Positions 41,967 through 49,960 of a stretch of 64,000 nt of DNA are shown piece by piece (the stretch's first letter is position 1; each line of letters starts with the position of its first letter). The stretch lies in NCBI GenBank assembly GCA_030425925.1, contig JAUHZO010000003.1, positions 327,391-391,390 on the forward strand. Reading direction: 5' to 3'. The translations under genes and the position numbers were made by a program. The notes beneath the pieces are model-generated. The model did no database searches. It was given only the letters and a program-made list of their open reading frames with translations, and was not told the DNA's origin. Origin of the DNA: Alphaproteobacteria bacterium (GTDB lineage Bacteria > Pseudomonadota > Alphaproteobacteria > Rhodobacterales > Rhodobacteraceae).

Positions 41967-42964
41967 CCCTGTCCTTTGTCGTGATCGGTATCGATCACCG
42001 CCACGCCTATGGCATGACCGAAAACCTGCAGAAGGCCGGCGCACGCTGCTGCGGCTTCTGGACCGTCGGCTCCCCCGGCACGCTGGCGGGGTGGGAAAAG
42101 CGCTTTGCCGACATTCCCCGCCTGCCGACGCTGGACGCCGCGCTGGAGACCGACGCGCAGATCGCCGTGATCTCGGCCGTGCCCGCCGACCGCGCCGCGC
42201 TGGCGATCCGGGCGATGGAGGCGGGCAAGGATGTCATGGTGGACAAGCCCGGCTGTACCGACTTCGCCCAGCTGGCGGCCCTGCGCGAAACCGTCGCCCT
42301 GACCGGGCGCATCTGGTCCATCGACTTTTCGGAACGGTTCGAGGTGCCCTCGGTGACGCTGGCGACCGAGCTGGTGCAGGCCGGTGCCATCGGGCGCGTG
42401 GTGCAGACCGTCGGGCTCGGGCCGCACCGGCTGAACCGCGCCACGCGGCCCGACTGGTTCTTTCGCCGCGCCCGCTATGGCGGCATCCTGACCGATATCG
42501 GCAGTCACCAGATCGACCAGTTCCTGCACTTCACCGGCGCCGAAACCGCAAGGGTTGTGATGGCCCATGTGGCCAACCACGCCAACCCGGACGATCCCGA
42601 ATTGCAGGATTTCGGCGAGCTGAGCCTGCGTACGCCCGATGCCTCGGGCTATGTGCGGGTGGACTGGTACACGCCGGACGCCCTGCCCAACTGGGGGGAC
42701 GGGCGGCTGACGATCCTCGGCACCGAAGGCTATATCGAACTGCGCAAATATGTCGATGTGGGCCATCCCGGCACCGATCACCTGATCCTGGTGAACGGCA
42801 CGCGGTGCGAACGGATCGACGCCTCCGGGGCCGGGCTGCCCTATTTCGCGCGCTTTCTGACCGATGTGGCCGAACGCAGCGAAACCGCCATGCCGCAGCG
42901 CCGAACCTTTACCGTGATGGACCTGGCCCTGACCGCGCAGGCCATGGCCGAGGGGCGGGCATGA
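41963..42964 (+). CDS. Gfo/Idh/MocA-family oxidoreductase (third of five), with DKP instead of EKP
   Basis: The 333-residue protein begins '[20 protein letters not shown]', lacking the usual GxGxxG spacing, and has '[11 protein letters not shown]' where EKP is normal. The C-domain motif '[17 protein letters not shown]' keeps the HxxD pair. The phrase '[10 protein letters not shown]' is seen in a distinct subgroup that may not use NAD in the ordinary way. The catalytic lysine is kept. It overlaps both neighbours by four bases, so the three oxidoreductases are translated together. The substrate is unknown. Confidence 0.86.
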   Translation: MTLSFVVIGIDHRHAYGMTENLQKAGARCCGFWTVGSPGTLAGWEKRFADIPRLPTLDAALETDAQIAVISAVPADRAALAIRAMEAGKDVMVDKPGCTDFAQLAALRETVALTGRIWSIDFSERFEVPSVTLATELVQAGAIGRVVQTVGLGPHRLNRATRPDWFFRRARYGGILTDIGSHQIDQFLHFTGAETARVVMAHVANHANPDDPELQDFGELSLRTPDASGYVRVDWYTPDALPNWGDGRLTILGTEGYIELRKYVDVGHPGTDHLILVNGTRCERIDASGAGLPYFARFLTDVAERSETAMPQRRTFTVMDLALTAQAMAEGRA

Positions 42965-44013
42965 TCCGCACCGCCATCCTTGGTGCCGGCATCGGGCGGG
43001 AACACCTTGCCGCCTGCCGGAATGTGGAAGGCCTTGACGTGGCTGCTCTGGTCGATCTCGATCCGGCCCGGGCCGAGGCGTTGCGCGCGCCCGGAGACAG
43101 GTTCCGCGTGGAAAGCGACGTGGCGGCGGTGCTGGGCGATCCGGCCATCGACCTGGTCGACATCTGCCTGCCGCCGCATCTGCACGTGCCCGTGGCGCTG
43201 CAGGCGCTGGAGGCGGGCAAGCACGTGGTCTGCGAAAAGCCGCTGGCCACCGCGTTGTCGGCCTGCGCCCGGCTCAAGGCCGCCGCGCGGCAGAGCGGGC
43301 GGCGGGTGTTTCCGGTGTTCCAGTACCGTTGGGGGCCGTCGCTGGCGCAGATGCGCCAGCTGATGCGGCTGGGTCTGACCGGCCGGGCGCAGGTGGCCGC
43401 GCTGGAAACCCACTGGAACCGCGGGGCAGAGTATTATGCCGTGCCCTGGCGCGGCACCTGGGCCGGGGAACAGGGCGGGGCCGTGCTGGGCCATGCCATT
43501 CACAACCACGACCTTCTGACCCATCTTCTGGGTCCGGTGGCCTCGGTCTCGGCGATGGTGGCCACCCGGGTCAACCCCATCGAGACCGAAGATTGCGCCG
43601 CCATCGCGCTGTGCATGGAGTCGGGCGCGCTGGTCACCAGTTCGATCACGCTGGGCGCGGGGTTCGACCGCACGCGCCTGCGCATCGTGTTCGAGCATCT
43701 GACCGCCAGTTCGGGGGAAGCGCCCTACGCGCCCGGGGCAGACCCGTGGCATTTCGTGGCCCGCGATCCGCAGGACCAGGCCCGCATCGATGCCGCCCTG
43801 GCCGACACCCCGGCCGAAGCGGTGGGCTTTGCGGGGTTCTTCACCGAAATCGTCAACGCCCTGACAGGCCGGCCCGACACCGCGGTGACGCTGGAGGACG
43901 GGGTGGCCTCGGTCGCGCTGGTCAGCGCGATCTACCACGCCGCGCGCACCGGCGCGCGGGTGTCGCTGCCGCTGGCCCCCGATCACCCGCTCTATGACGG
44001 CTGGCAGCCCTGA
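42961..44013 (+). CDS. Gfo/Idh/MocA-family oxidoreductase (fourth of five)
   Basis: The 350-residue protein starts '[20 protein letters not shown]' with a regular nucleotide-binding motif, has '[20 protein letters not shown]' with the EKP lysine, and '[20 protein letters not shown]' as its catalytic histidine region. '[20 protein letters not shown]' suggests the group acting on inositol-like or glycosidic substrates. It closes the coupled run that begins with the EamA gene at 39170 and ends seven bases before the stop of the convergent TRAP permease gene. Confidence 0.88.
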   Translation: MIRTAILGAGIGREHLAACRNVEGLDVAALVDLDPARAEALRAPGDRFRVESDVAAVLGDPAIDLVDICLPPHLHVPVALQALEAGKHVVCEKPLATALSACARLKAAARQSGRRVFPVFQYRWGPSLAQMRQLMRLGLTGRAQVAALETHWNRGAEYYAVPWRGTWAGEQGGAVLGHAIHNHDLLTHLLGPVASVSAMVATRVNPIETEDCAAIALCMESGALVTSSITLGAGFDRTRLRIVFEHLTASSGEAPYAPGADPWHFVARDPQDQARIDAALADTPAEAVGFAGFFTEIVNALTGRPDTAVTLEDGVASVALVSAIYHAARTGARVSLPLAPDHPLYDGWQP

Positions 44014-44020
44014 GGGGCCG

Positions 44021-45325
44021 TCAGTTGATCATCGTTTCCGGCAGGAACAGCGCGATCTGCGGAAAGGCGATCAGCAGGCCGACGCAGACGATCATCATCA
44101 GCCAGAACGGCAGAACACCGCGGAAGATCCGGCCCAGTTCCACCCCCGGTGCCACCGATTTCACGATGAACACGTTGATGCCCACCGGCGGCGAGATGAG
44201 GCCCATCTCCAGCGTCAGCACCACCAGCACCCCGAACCAGATCGGGTCGATGCCCAGTTGCTGGATGATCGGAAAGAAGATCGGCAGGGTCAGCACCAGC
44301 ATGGCAAAGCCTTCGAGGAAACAGCCCAGCACCAGATAGACCAGCAGGATCACGATCAGCGTTCCGGTGACCGACAGGCCCAGCCCGGTCAGAAAGCTGC
44401 CCACCGCGTCGGGGATGTGGCTCAGCGCCATGAACGGGTTGATCATGTGCGCGGCAATCAGGATCAGCATCACGGTCGCCGTGGTCACCACCGCGTCACG
44501 CGCGCTGGTCCAGAGCACCGGCAGCGTCAGCTTGCGGTTGGCCGCGCCGATCAGGATCACAACCCCGGCACCCACCGCCGCGGCTTCGACCGGCGAGAAG
44601 AAGCCGGTATAGATCCCGCCGATGGTCAGCAGGATCACACCCACGATCGGCCCCGCGCCGCCAAGCGCGCGCAGTTTCTCGGCGGTGGTGGTGGCCGGAC
44701 CGGCGGGGCCGAACTCGGGCCGCAGCCAGCACAGAACCGTCACTGCCAGAATGAACAGGGTCAGCAGCAAGAGCCCTGGCAGAACCCCGGCCAGAAACAG
44801 CCGCCCGATGCTTTGCTCGGTCAGGATGGCGTAGATCACAAAGCCGGTCGAGGGCGGGATCAGGATGCCCAGCGTGCCGCCTGCCGCCACCACGCCCGTG
44901 GAGAGGCGCGTGTCGTAGTTGAACCGGTCCATCTGGCCGAGCGCAACCTTGCCCATGGTCAGGGCCGAGGCCACCGACGACCCCGACAGCGCGGCAAACC
45001 CGCCGCAGCCGATCACCGTGGCCGAAGCCAGCCCGCCGCGAATATGGCCGATCAGCGCATAGGCGGCGTCGTAAAGCTGGCGGCTCATCCCCGTGGCGCT
45101 GGCCACGTTGCCCATCAGGATGAACAGCGGGATGACCACCAGTTCGGGCGAGGATCCCAGCGTGAACGCTTCGGAGGCCAGGAGGCTCCAGGCCGAGTTC
45201 ATCCCGTTCAGCACGGCGATGCCGGCAAAACCCACGACGAACATGGCAAAGGCCACCGGAATGCGCAGGATCAGCAGGGCAAACAGCGCAACAATGCCCA
45301 GGATGCCGATGGTCGAGGCGCTCAT
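44021..45325 (-). CDS. dctM: TRAP transporter large permease subunit (DctM family), second system
   Basis: The 434-residue protein has the normal DctM length and about 12 helices, with 'LVVIPLFILMGNVASATGMS', 'GGFAALSGSSVASALTMGKV', 'GTLGILIPPSTGFVIYAILT' and 'MGLISPPVGINVFIVKSVAP'. It moves an organic acid with sodium. The ATG at 45325 overlaps the end of dctQ by four bases. It is the last gene of the run that starts with the O-demethylase gene, so the imported compound may be a methoxylated acid. Confidence 0.92.
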   Translation of the reverse strand: MSASTIGILGIVALFALLILRIPVAFAMFVVGFAGIAVLNGMNSAWSLLASEAFTLGSSPELVVIPLFILMGNVASATGMSRQLYDAAYALIGHIRGGLASATVIGCGGFAALSGSSVASALTMGKVALGQMDRFNYDTRLSTGVVAAGGTLGILIPPSTGFVIYAILTEQSIGRLFLAGVLPGLLLLTLFILAVTVLCWLRPEFGPAGPATTTAEKLRALGGAGPIVGVILLTIGGIYTGFFSPVEAAAVGAGVVILIGAANRKLTLPVLWTSARDAVVTTATVMLILIAAHMINPFMALSHIPDAVGSFLTGLGLSVTGTLIVILLVYLVLGCFLEGFAMLVLTLPIFFPIIQQLGIDPIWFGVLVVLTLEMGLISPPVGINVFIVKSVAPGVELGRIFRGVLPFWLMMIVCVGLLIAFPQIALFLPETMIN

Positions 45326-45834
45326 GCCGAAGTCTTTCCGTCGTGGCGCACATCGGTCCGGGTCAGGGACAGTTCCGCCGCGCGCAGGGCCATGCCCAGC
45401 GCGGTGATCACCGAAAACCCGATCAGCGCGTATTGGAACCACGCCTTGGGCAGGCGCAGGAGATTGGTGGAAAGGTTCAGCATCTCGGAGATGCGGGCGC
45501 TGTCCCATGTGGCATAAGCCAGCGCGGCAAAGATCACCGCCCCGGTGATCGCGGCCAGAATGTCGATGCTCCGGTTCATGGCGGGCGGGTAGTGCCGTTG
45601 GAACAGGTCCACGGCGATATGCCCTCCGGTGCGGTCACAGGCGGCCATGGCGCCGAAGACAAGGATGATCATGGTCATCGTGATCAGGTCCTGCGAGCCG
45701 TAAAGCGGGTTGCCGAAGGCGCGGCCGACCACGTCCACCAGAATCACGCCGACCTCGAACAGCAGTCCGAGGGCGGCAAGCGCGACGGACAGGCCGATCA
45801 GCCCGTCCGCCGCCTTTCTCAGAACGATCAGCAC
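45322..45834 (-). CDS. dctQ: TRAP transporter small permease subunit (DctQ family), second system
   Basis: The 170-residue protein has four helices and the DctQ pattern 'VILVDVVGRAFGNPLYGSQD' and 'ACDRTGGHIAVDLFQRHYPP'. It pairs with the DctM protein above; the genes overlap by four bases, and the DctP gene stop is seven bases upstream. Length is normal for DctQ, unlike the 298-residue protein of the first TRAP system. Confidence 0.9.
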   Translation of the reverse strand: MLIVLRKAADGLIGLSVALAALGLLFEVGVILVDVVGRAFGNPLYGSQDLITMTMIILVFGAMAACDRTGGHIAVDLFQRHYPPAMNRSIDILAAITGAVIFAALAYATWDSARISEMLNLSTNLLRLPKAWFQYALIGFSVITALGMALRAAELSLTRTDVRHDGKTSA

Positions 45835-45841
45835 GCGCCGA

Positions 45842-46819
45842 TCACTCGCCCTTCATGGCAGCAAGCGCTGCCTCGCCGCCGACGCTGGCGACGTATTCGG
45901 CGGTGACATCGGCCACCGCGTCGGCAAAGGCCTGTGCTTCTTCGGCGGTCAGGTCGACAAAGGTGTTCTTGGCGTCTCCGCGGGCGCGGTCCACGCCCGC
46001 AGCCCCCTTGGCGTTCCAGGCGGTTTCGGCGTTGTTGCCAAGATCGCAGCCCGACGCGGCGTCCAGAGCGGCGCGCGCCTCGTCCGACAGACCGTTATAG
46101 GCCCGCTCGCCGATCACGGCGAAAAAGCTCAGACGGCCCAGCGGCGCGCCCAGGGTGAAGGCATTGGCCACTTCGTCCAGCTTGAAATCGTCCAGCGTGG
46201 ACGACCCGGTGAACACGCCGTCGATCAGGCCGGTCTGCAGCGAGTTGTAGACCTGGTTGATCGGCATCTGGACCGGGGTTGCGCCCAGCGCCTCGGCCAC
46301 CTTGCCCGCCGTGGCACCGGCCACGCGGATCTTGAGGCCCTGCAGGTCGGCGGGGGTGCGCACCACCTTGTCCTTCATGATCATGATGTTGGGCTCGGAC
46401 GTCCACAGCGCCAGCGGCACGGTGCCCGGGAACTCGCCCGCGATCTCGTCCATGGCGCGGCACAGCGCGTCGGCCCCGCTCTCGCCATCGGCCACGACAC
46501 CCGGCAGTTCGACGATCATCGTCTTTTCGAACTGCGACGAGGTGTAGCCGGGCAGGCCCCAGGTGATGTCGGCCGCGCCCTGCACGGCGCGCACATACTG
46601 TTCCACCGGGCCGGCGCCCAGTTCGCCGCCATGATAGCCGCGCACGCTCAGCGCGCCATCGGTGGCGGCCGAGAGATCGGCGTTCAGCTTTTCGATCACG
46701 CTGGCGTTCACGGTGTGGAATGGCGGCGTGAAGTTGGCGAATTTCAGTTCCTGCGCGGCAACGGGAACAGCCGTCACCAGAGTGGCGGCCAGCGCCGCAA
46801 TCACGTGCTTCATGTTCAT
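45842..46819 (-). CDS. dctP: TRAP transporter substrate-binding protein (DctP family), second system
   Basis: The 325-residue protein has a signal peptide ('HVIAALAATLVTAVPVAAQE') and DctP motifs 'ADLQGLKIRVAGATAGKVAE' with the carboxylate-binding arginine, and 'INQVYNSLQTGLIDGVFTGS'. The sequence is close to the subgroup that binds aromatic or other hydrophobic acids ('FANFTPPFHTVNASVIEKLN'), but ligand choice is inferred. The ATG at 46819 has a GGGAGGAAG ribosome site. It lies 113 bases downstream of the O-demethylase gene, with a hairpin between. Confidence 0.9.
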   Translation of the reverse strand: MNMKHVIAALAATLVTAVPVAAQELKFANFTPPFHTVNASVIEKLNADLSAATDGALSVRGYHGGELGAGPVEQYVRAVQGAADITWGLPGYTSSQFEKTMIVELPGVVADGESGADALCRAMDEIAGEFPGTVPLALWTSEPNIMIMKDKVVRTPADLQGLKIRVAGATAGKVAEALGATPVQMPINQVYNSLQTGLIDGVFTGSSTLDDFKLDEVANAFTLGAPLGRLSFFAVIGERAYNGLSDEARAALDAASGCDLGNNAETAWNAKGAAGVDRARGDAKNTFVDLTAEEAQAFADAVADVTAEYVASVGGEAALAAMKGE

Positions 46820-46878
46820 TGATCTTCCTCCCAGTCAGGCCCGGTTCTGTTGTGTCGGCGCAGGACGCGCCGGAGCGG

Positions 46879-46919
46879 TGCCCGTGCCACAGCTGTACGC
46901 GACCTCTGCGGCACGGGCA
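46879..46919 (-). other. Stem-loop between the O-demethylase and dctP genes
   Basis: A perfect 10-bp stem (46879-46888 with 46910-46919) encloses a 21-base loop, 13 bases after the demethylase stop on the minus strand. No T-run follows. It may mark an mRNA 3' end or stabilise the upstream part of a shared transcript. Confidence 0.5.
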
Positions 46920-46932
46920 ATTCCGTTGTCGG

Positions 46933-48336
46933 TCAGGCGGTTTTTGTCCGCCAGCTGTCGGCGTAGTTCTCGCGCGCTTCCTTGGCGTAGGGCGTTTCGG
47001 ACACGCGCACGCGGATCTCGGCCTGCTTGTGCAGCTCGGTCGAGGTCTTGGCGGTGTCGTCCGGCTCGCCCCATTTCAGGGTCAGAACGTCGCCCACCTG
47101 CACGTCCGTCGACACGACGCCCAGCGACAGCACGCAGCGTTCGTTCCACGAATAGCCGTTGAACATCGACATCCCGACCATCTTGTCCCCGTCCATGACC
47201 ATGTCGGCCGAAGAGGAGGCATAGTTCGGCTGCGGGAAGTCGATCCACTTGTAGGGCGTGCCCTCTTCAAAGCCGCTGGCGATGACCTTCAGCACGTCTT
47301 CGCGGTTCCACTCGAACGTGACCTTCTTGCGCTTGGGGCCTTCGGCCTTGATCTTCTCCAGCGCGGCCTTGCCGACGAAATCGTCCTTCTTCCAGCCGAT
47401 GTAGAAGTCATAGCCCAGTTCGAACGGGTTGACGTAGTAGTCCTCGATGTTGTCCGAAACGAACGATCCGCCGATGGCGCCCGCCGCCTCGTACATGTCG
47501 GCCCCGACCCAGTCGCGGTAATCCGCCAGCATACCGTCGCCGGTGTAGATGCCCGGCAGGGGCGAGGGGATCCAGCCCGATTCCAGCGTGTTGGTCGAAT
47601 AGGCGCGGCTGCCGCACTGGACCAGATCCACACCGGCCTCCTTCGCGGCCTCAAGGATGGTGGAGTGGATGTAGTCCTTGTCCTTGTACGGTCCCCAGAC
47701 CTCCAGTCCCGGCGCGCCGGACATGCCGTGGCGCAGCGCCTGCACCTTCTTGGAGCCGATATTGATCCAGTCCACGTGGAAGAACTTGATGTCCGGGATC
47801 GGCCCGCCATTCATCTTTTCGAAGATCTTCGGCGCGTCCGGACCCTGGATCTGGTAGCGGTAATGCGTGCGCAAAACGCGTTCGCCTTCGGGGCGCGAGG
47901 GCGAGCGCGGGTCGTGCTTGATCCGCACGTTCCACTTGCCCCACGAGGCGCAGAACATCAGCCAGTGCGACGTCGGCGCGCGGCCCACCAGGATGTACTT
48001 GTCCTCACGCTCGCGGAAGATGATGTGGTCGCCGATCACGTGGCCGTTCGGGGTGACGGGCACGTAGTGCTTGGCGCGGTTCAGGTCGAAATTGCCGAAA
48101 CCGTTGATGCCGTGATAGGCAAGGAATTCGGTCGCCTGCGGGCCCTCGACGATCAGTTCGTCCATGTGGTGCGACTGGTCGAACAGCACGGCGCTTTTGC
48201 GCCAGGCTTCCTGCTCGACCCGCCAGTTGGAAAATTCCGGCGTCACAACCGGGTAGACATACATCCCGATACGGGAGTTGCGCAGCATCTCCACCGGGTT
48301 GTTCCACTTTGCCATCACATCGCTGAGGCTTGCCAT
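46933..48336 (-). CDS. LigM/DesA-like tetrahydrofolate-dependent O-demethylase (GcvT family)
   Basis: The 467-residue protein belongs to the aminomethyltransferase (GcvT) fold. It matches LigM/DesA in length and in the motifs 'VEMLRNSRIGMYVYPVVTPE', 'FSNWRVEQEAWRKSAVLFDQ', 'SHHMDELIVEGP' and 'SPSRPEGERVLRTHYRYQIQ'. LigM moves the methyl group of vanillate or 3-O-methylgallate to tetrahydrofolate. DmdA, the DMSP demethylase, is about 100 residues shorter and lacks these phrases. The neighbouring TRAP and GntR genes suggest uptake and ligand control. Whether the substrate is aromatic is not shown; no ring-cleavage dioxygenase is in the window. Confidence 0.85.
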   Translation of the reverse strand: MASLSDVMAKWNNPVEMLRNSRIGMYVYPVVTPEFSNWRVEQEAWRKSAVLFDQSHHMDELIVEGPQATEFLAYHGINGFGNFDLNRAKHYVPVTPNGHVIGDHIIFREREDKYILVGRAPTSHWLMFCASWGKWNVRIKHDPRSPSRPEGERVLRTHYRYQIQGPDAPKIFEKMNGGPIPDIKFFHVDWINIGSKKVQALRHGMSGAPGLEVWGPYKDKDYIHSTILEAAKEAGVDLVQCGSRAYSTNTLESGWIPSPLPGIYTGDGMLADYRDWVGADMYEAAGAIGGSFVSDNIEDYYVNPFELGYDFYIGWKKDDFVGKAALEKIKAEGPKRKKVTFEWNREDVLKVIASGFEEGTPYKWIDFPQPNYASSSADMVMDGDKMVGMSMFNGYSWNERCVLSLGVVSTDVQVGDVLTLKWGEPDDTAKTSTELHKQAEIRVRVSETPYAKEARENYADSWRTKTA

Positions 48337-48355
48337 TTGTCGTCTCTCCTTCGCT

Positions 48356-49087
48356 TCATTGCGCCACCAGCGCCAGACCCGGCACGCGGGCGGCGAGGGT
48401 GGGGTTTTCGGTCATCACGTATTCAAGGTTGGACCGCGCCAGGCGCGCATGTTCGCGCATCAGCGCTTCGGCCCGGGCCCCTTCGCGGGCCATGATCGCC
48501 TCGTAGACCGCGCGGTGCTGATGCTGGGCGCGGCGCAGGCTGGCCTGGAAGTCGGGGATCACCTCCTGCCCCTGCAAGAAGGCCGAGGGCGAGGCGACGG
48601 GCAGGCGGTTGGCCCGCTCCACCTCGCGCGCGACGATGGGGCTCCGCGCCATCCCGGCGATCAGGTCGTGGAACTCGGCGTTCAGCGGTACGTAGGTGTC
48701 GAAGTCGAGCCCCGTGTCATGGTGCACCGCACGGTCCAGCGCATCAAGCACCTCGGACGCGCGCCGCGCCAGCTGCGCATCGGCCCCCCGTTCCGCGGCC
48801 AGCCGGGCCGCGGTGCCTTCCAGCACGCCGCGCAATTCGATGGCGTCGATGATGTCGTCCAGCGTGAAACTCGCCACGCGGCAGCCGCCGGTGTCGATGC
48901 GTTCCAGCAGACCCTCTTCCACCAGCCTGTCCATGGCCTGTCTGAGCGGGGTGCGGGAAATGCCCAGCCGGTCCGCAAGCGCGGTTTCGCGCAGCCGGTG
49001 CTGCGTTTCAAACGTGCCACCCAGAATCAGCGAGCGCAGCTCGATCAAGGCGCGGCTGAACTGGGCATTGCGTTCGGATCCGTGCAT
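48356..49087 (-). CDS. GntR-family (FCD type) regulator
   Basis: The 243-residue protein has an N-terminal winged helix (about 10-72, 'RLRETALADRLGISRTPLRQ') and a C-terminal FCD domain ('AIELRGVLEGTAARLAAERG', 'LNAEFHDLIAGMARSPIVAR', 'QHQHRAVYEAIMAREGARAE') with the usual aspartate and histidine ligand residues. It ends 19 bases upstream of the O-demethylase gene in the same direction, so both and perhaps the TRAP genes form one unit. The palindrome at 49114-49137, 26 bases before its start, is the likely binding site and would give autoregulation. Confidence 0.9.
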   Translation of the reverse strand: MHGSERNAQFSRALIELRSLILGGTFETQHRLRETALADRLGISRTPLRQAMDRLVEEGLLERIDTGGCRVASFTLDDIIDAIELRGVLEGTAARLAAERGADAQLARRASEVLDALDRAVHHDTGLDFDTYVPLNAEFHDLIAGMARSPIVAREVERANRLPVASPSAFLQGQEVIPDFQASLRRAQHQHRAVYEAIMAREGARAEALMREHARLARSNLEYVMTENPTLAARVPGLALVAQ

Positions 49088-49113
49088 GCGCCCTCCCCTG
49101 CGACACGCGAGTC

Positions 49114-49137
49114 GCCATTTCTGTATACAAAAATGGC
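49114..49137. promoter_or_regulatory. 24-bp palindromic GntR operator with TGTATACA core
   Basis: The 24 bases are a near-perfect palindrome (22 of 24 positions symmetric), with outer arms GCCATTT/AAATGGC and core TGTATACA at 49122-49129. The form is typical of FadR-subfamily GntR operators. It sits between the GntR ATG (49087) and the upstream SDR stop (49202). A weaker second site (TGTATACC, in a TTTCTGTATACC context) is at 49186-49193. Confidence 0.72.
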
Positions 49138-49201
49138 CGCATCACCAAGAAAAAAGCGACATGCCGCCGCAGATCATCCAGTTTCTGTATACCGAAGCCG
49201 G

Positions 49202-49960
49202 TTACTCCGCCTCGGGAATGCCGAACGCCAGACAATCCAGCCGCGCGTCCAGCCCGCCATCCACCGGCAGGTTCACGCCTTTCAGCCAGCCGCTTTCGGG
49301 GTGGCACAGGAACGCCGCCACGGCCGCCACCTCCGTGGCTGTTCCCGCACGGCCCATCAGGGCGGTGCCCTTGCTGGCCCTGTCGCCAAAGGCGGTCATG
49401 AAGTCATCCAGGATCCGGGTCTCGACCGCCGCCGGGCTGACGGTGTTCGCCCGCAGCCCCAGTTTCTGCAACCGCGCGGTCTGTGCCCGGCTCCAGACCA
49501 CCACCGCCTCCTTGGAAAGGTCATAAGAGCGCACCGGATCTATCCCCTCGGCAGCAATGAAGCCGGGCAGCGCGTCGGGGTCCGTCAGCGTTATGAAGCG
49601 CTGCACCTGATCCAGGTTCTCGCGCCATTTCGCGCCCGCCTTGGAGGCGAGGCTGACAATGGCACCGCCTGTGGTCATCAAGGGGATCACCCGCTCGGTC
49701 AGGCGGCGCAGGCCCAGGAAGTTGACGTTCAGCACCGCCGCTTCGGAGCCGGGCCGGGGCGGCAGGCCCGCGGCGTTGACCAGCGCGTCGAACGCCCCGT
49801 CAAGCGGCAGCGCGTCGATGGCTTCGGGGTGCGAGAGGTCGCAGGCAAGCCAGTCACCGTCTCCGATGTCCACGCCCACGATCTCGGCCCCGTCGGCGCG
49901 CAGCCGCGCGGCGGTGGCCTTGCCAATGCCATGCGCGATCCCGGTGATCAGCACCCGCAT
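49202..49960 (-). CDS. Short-chain dehydrogenase/reductase
   Basis: The 252-residue SDR has the NAD motif 'MRVLITGIAHGIGKATAARL', 'NAAG' at about 62-65, S103 and the YxxxK pair Y146/K150 ('VRSYDLSKEAVVVWSRAQ'). The C-terminus 'SGWLKGVNLPVDGGLDARLD' is typical of classical SDRs, and the sequence recalls 3-alpha-hydroxysteroid dehydrogenase/carbonyl reductases. Its ATG overlaps the FAD monooxygenase stop by one base (TGATG), so it works after that enzyme. Substrate unknown. Confidence 0.86.
   Translation of the reverse strand: MRVLITGIAHGIGKATAARLRADGAEIVGVDIGDGDWLACDLSHPEAIDALPLDGAFDALVNAAGLPPRPGSEAAVLNVNFLGLRRLTERVIPLMTTGGAIVSLASKAGAKWRENLDQVQRFITLTDPDALPGFIAAEGIDPVRSYDLSKEAVVVWSRAQTARLQKLGLRANTVSPAAVETRILDDFMTAFGDRASKGTALMGRAGTATEVAAVAAFLCHPESGWLKGVNLPVDGGLDARLDCLAFGIPEAE

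Noticed and set aside
46933..48336. DMSP demethylase DmdA
   Set aside because: The protein is about 100 residues longer than DmdA and carries LigM/DesA phrases such as 'FSNWRVEQEAWRKSAVLFDQ', so the aromatic O-demethylase group fits better.
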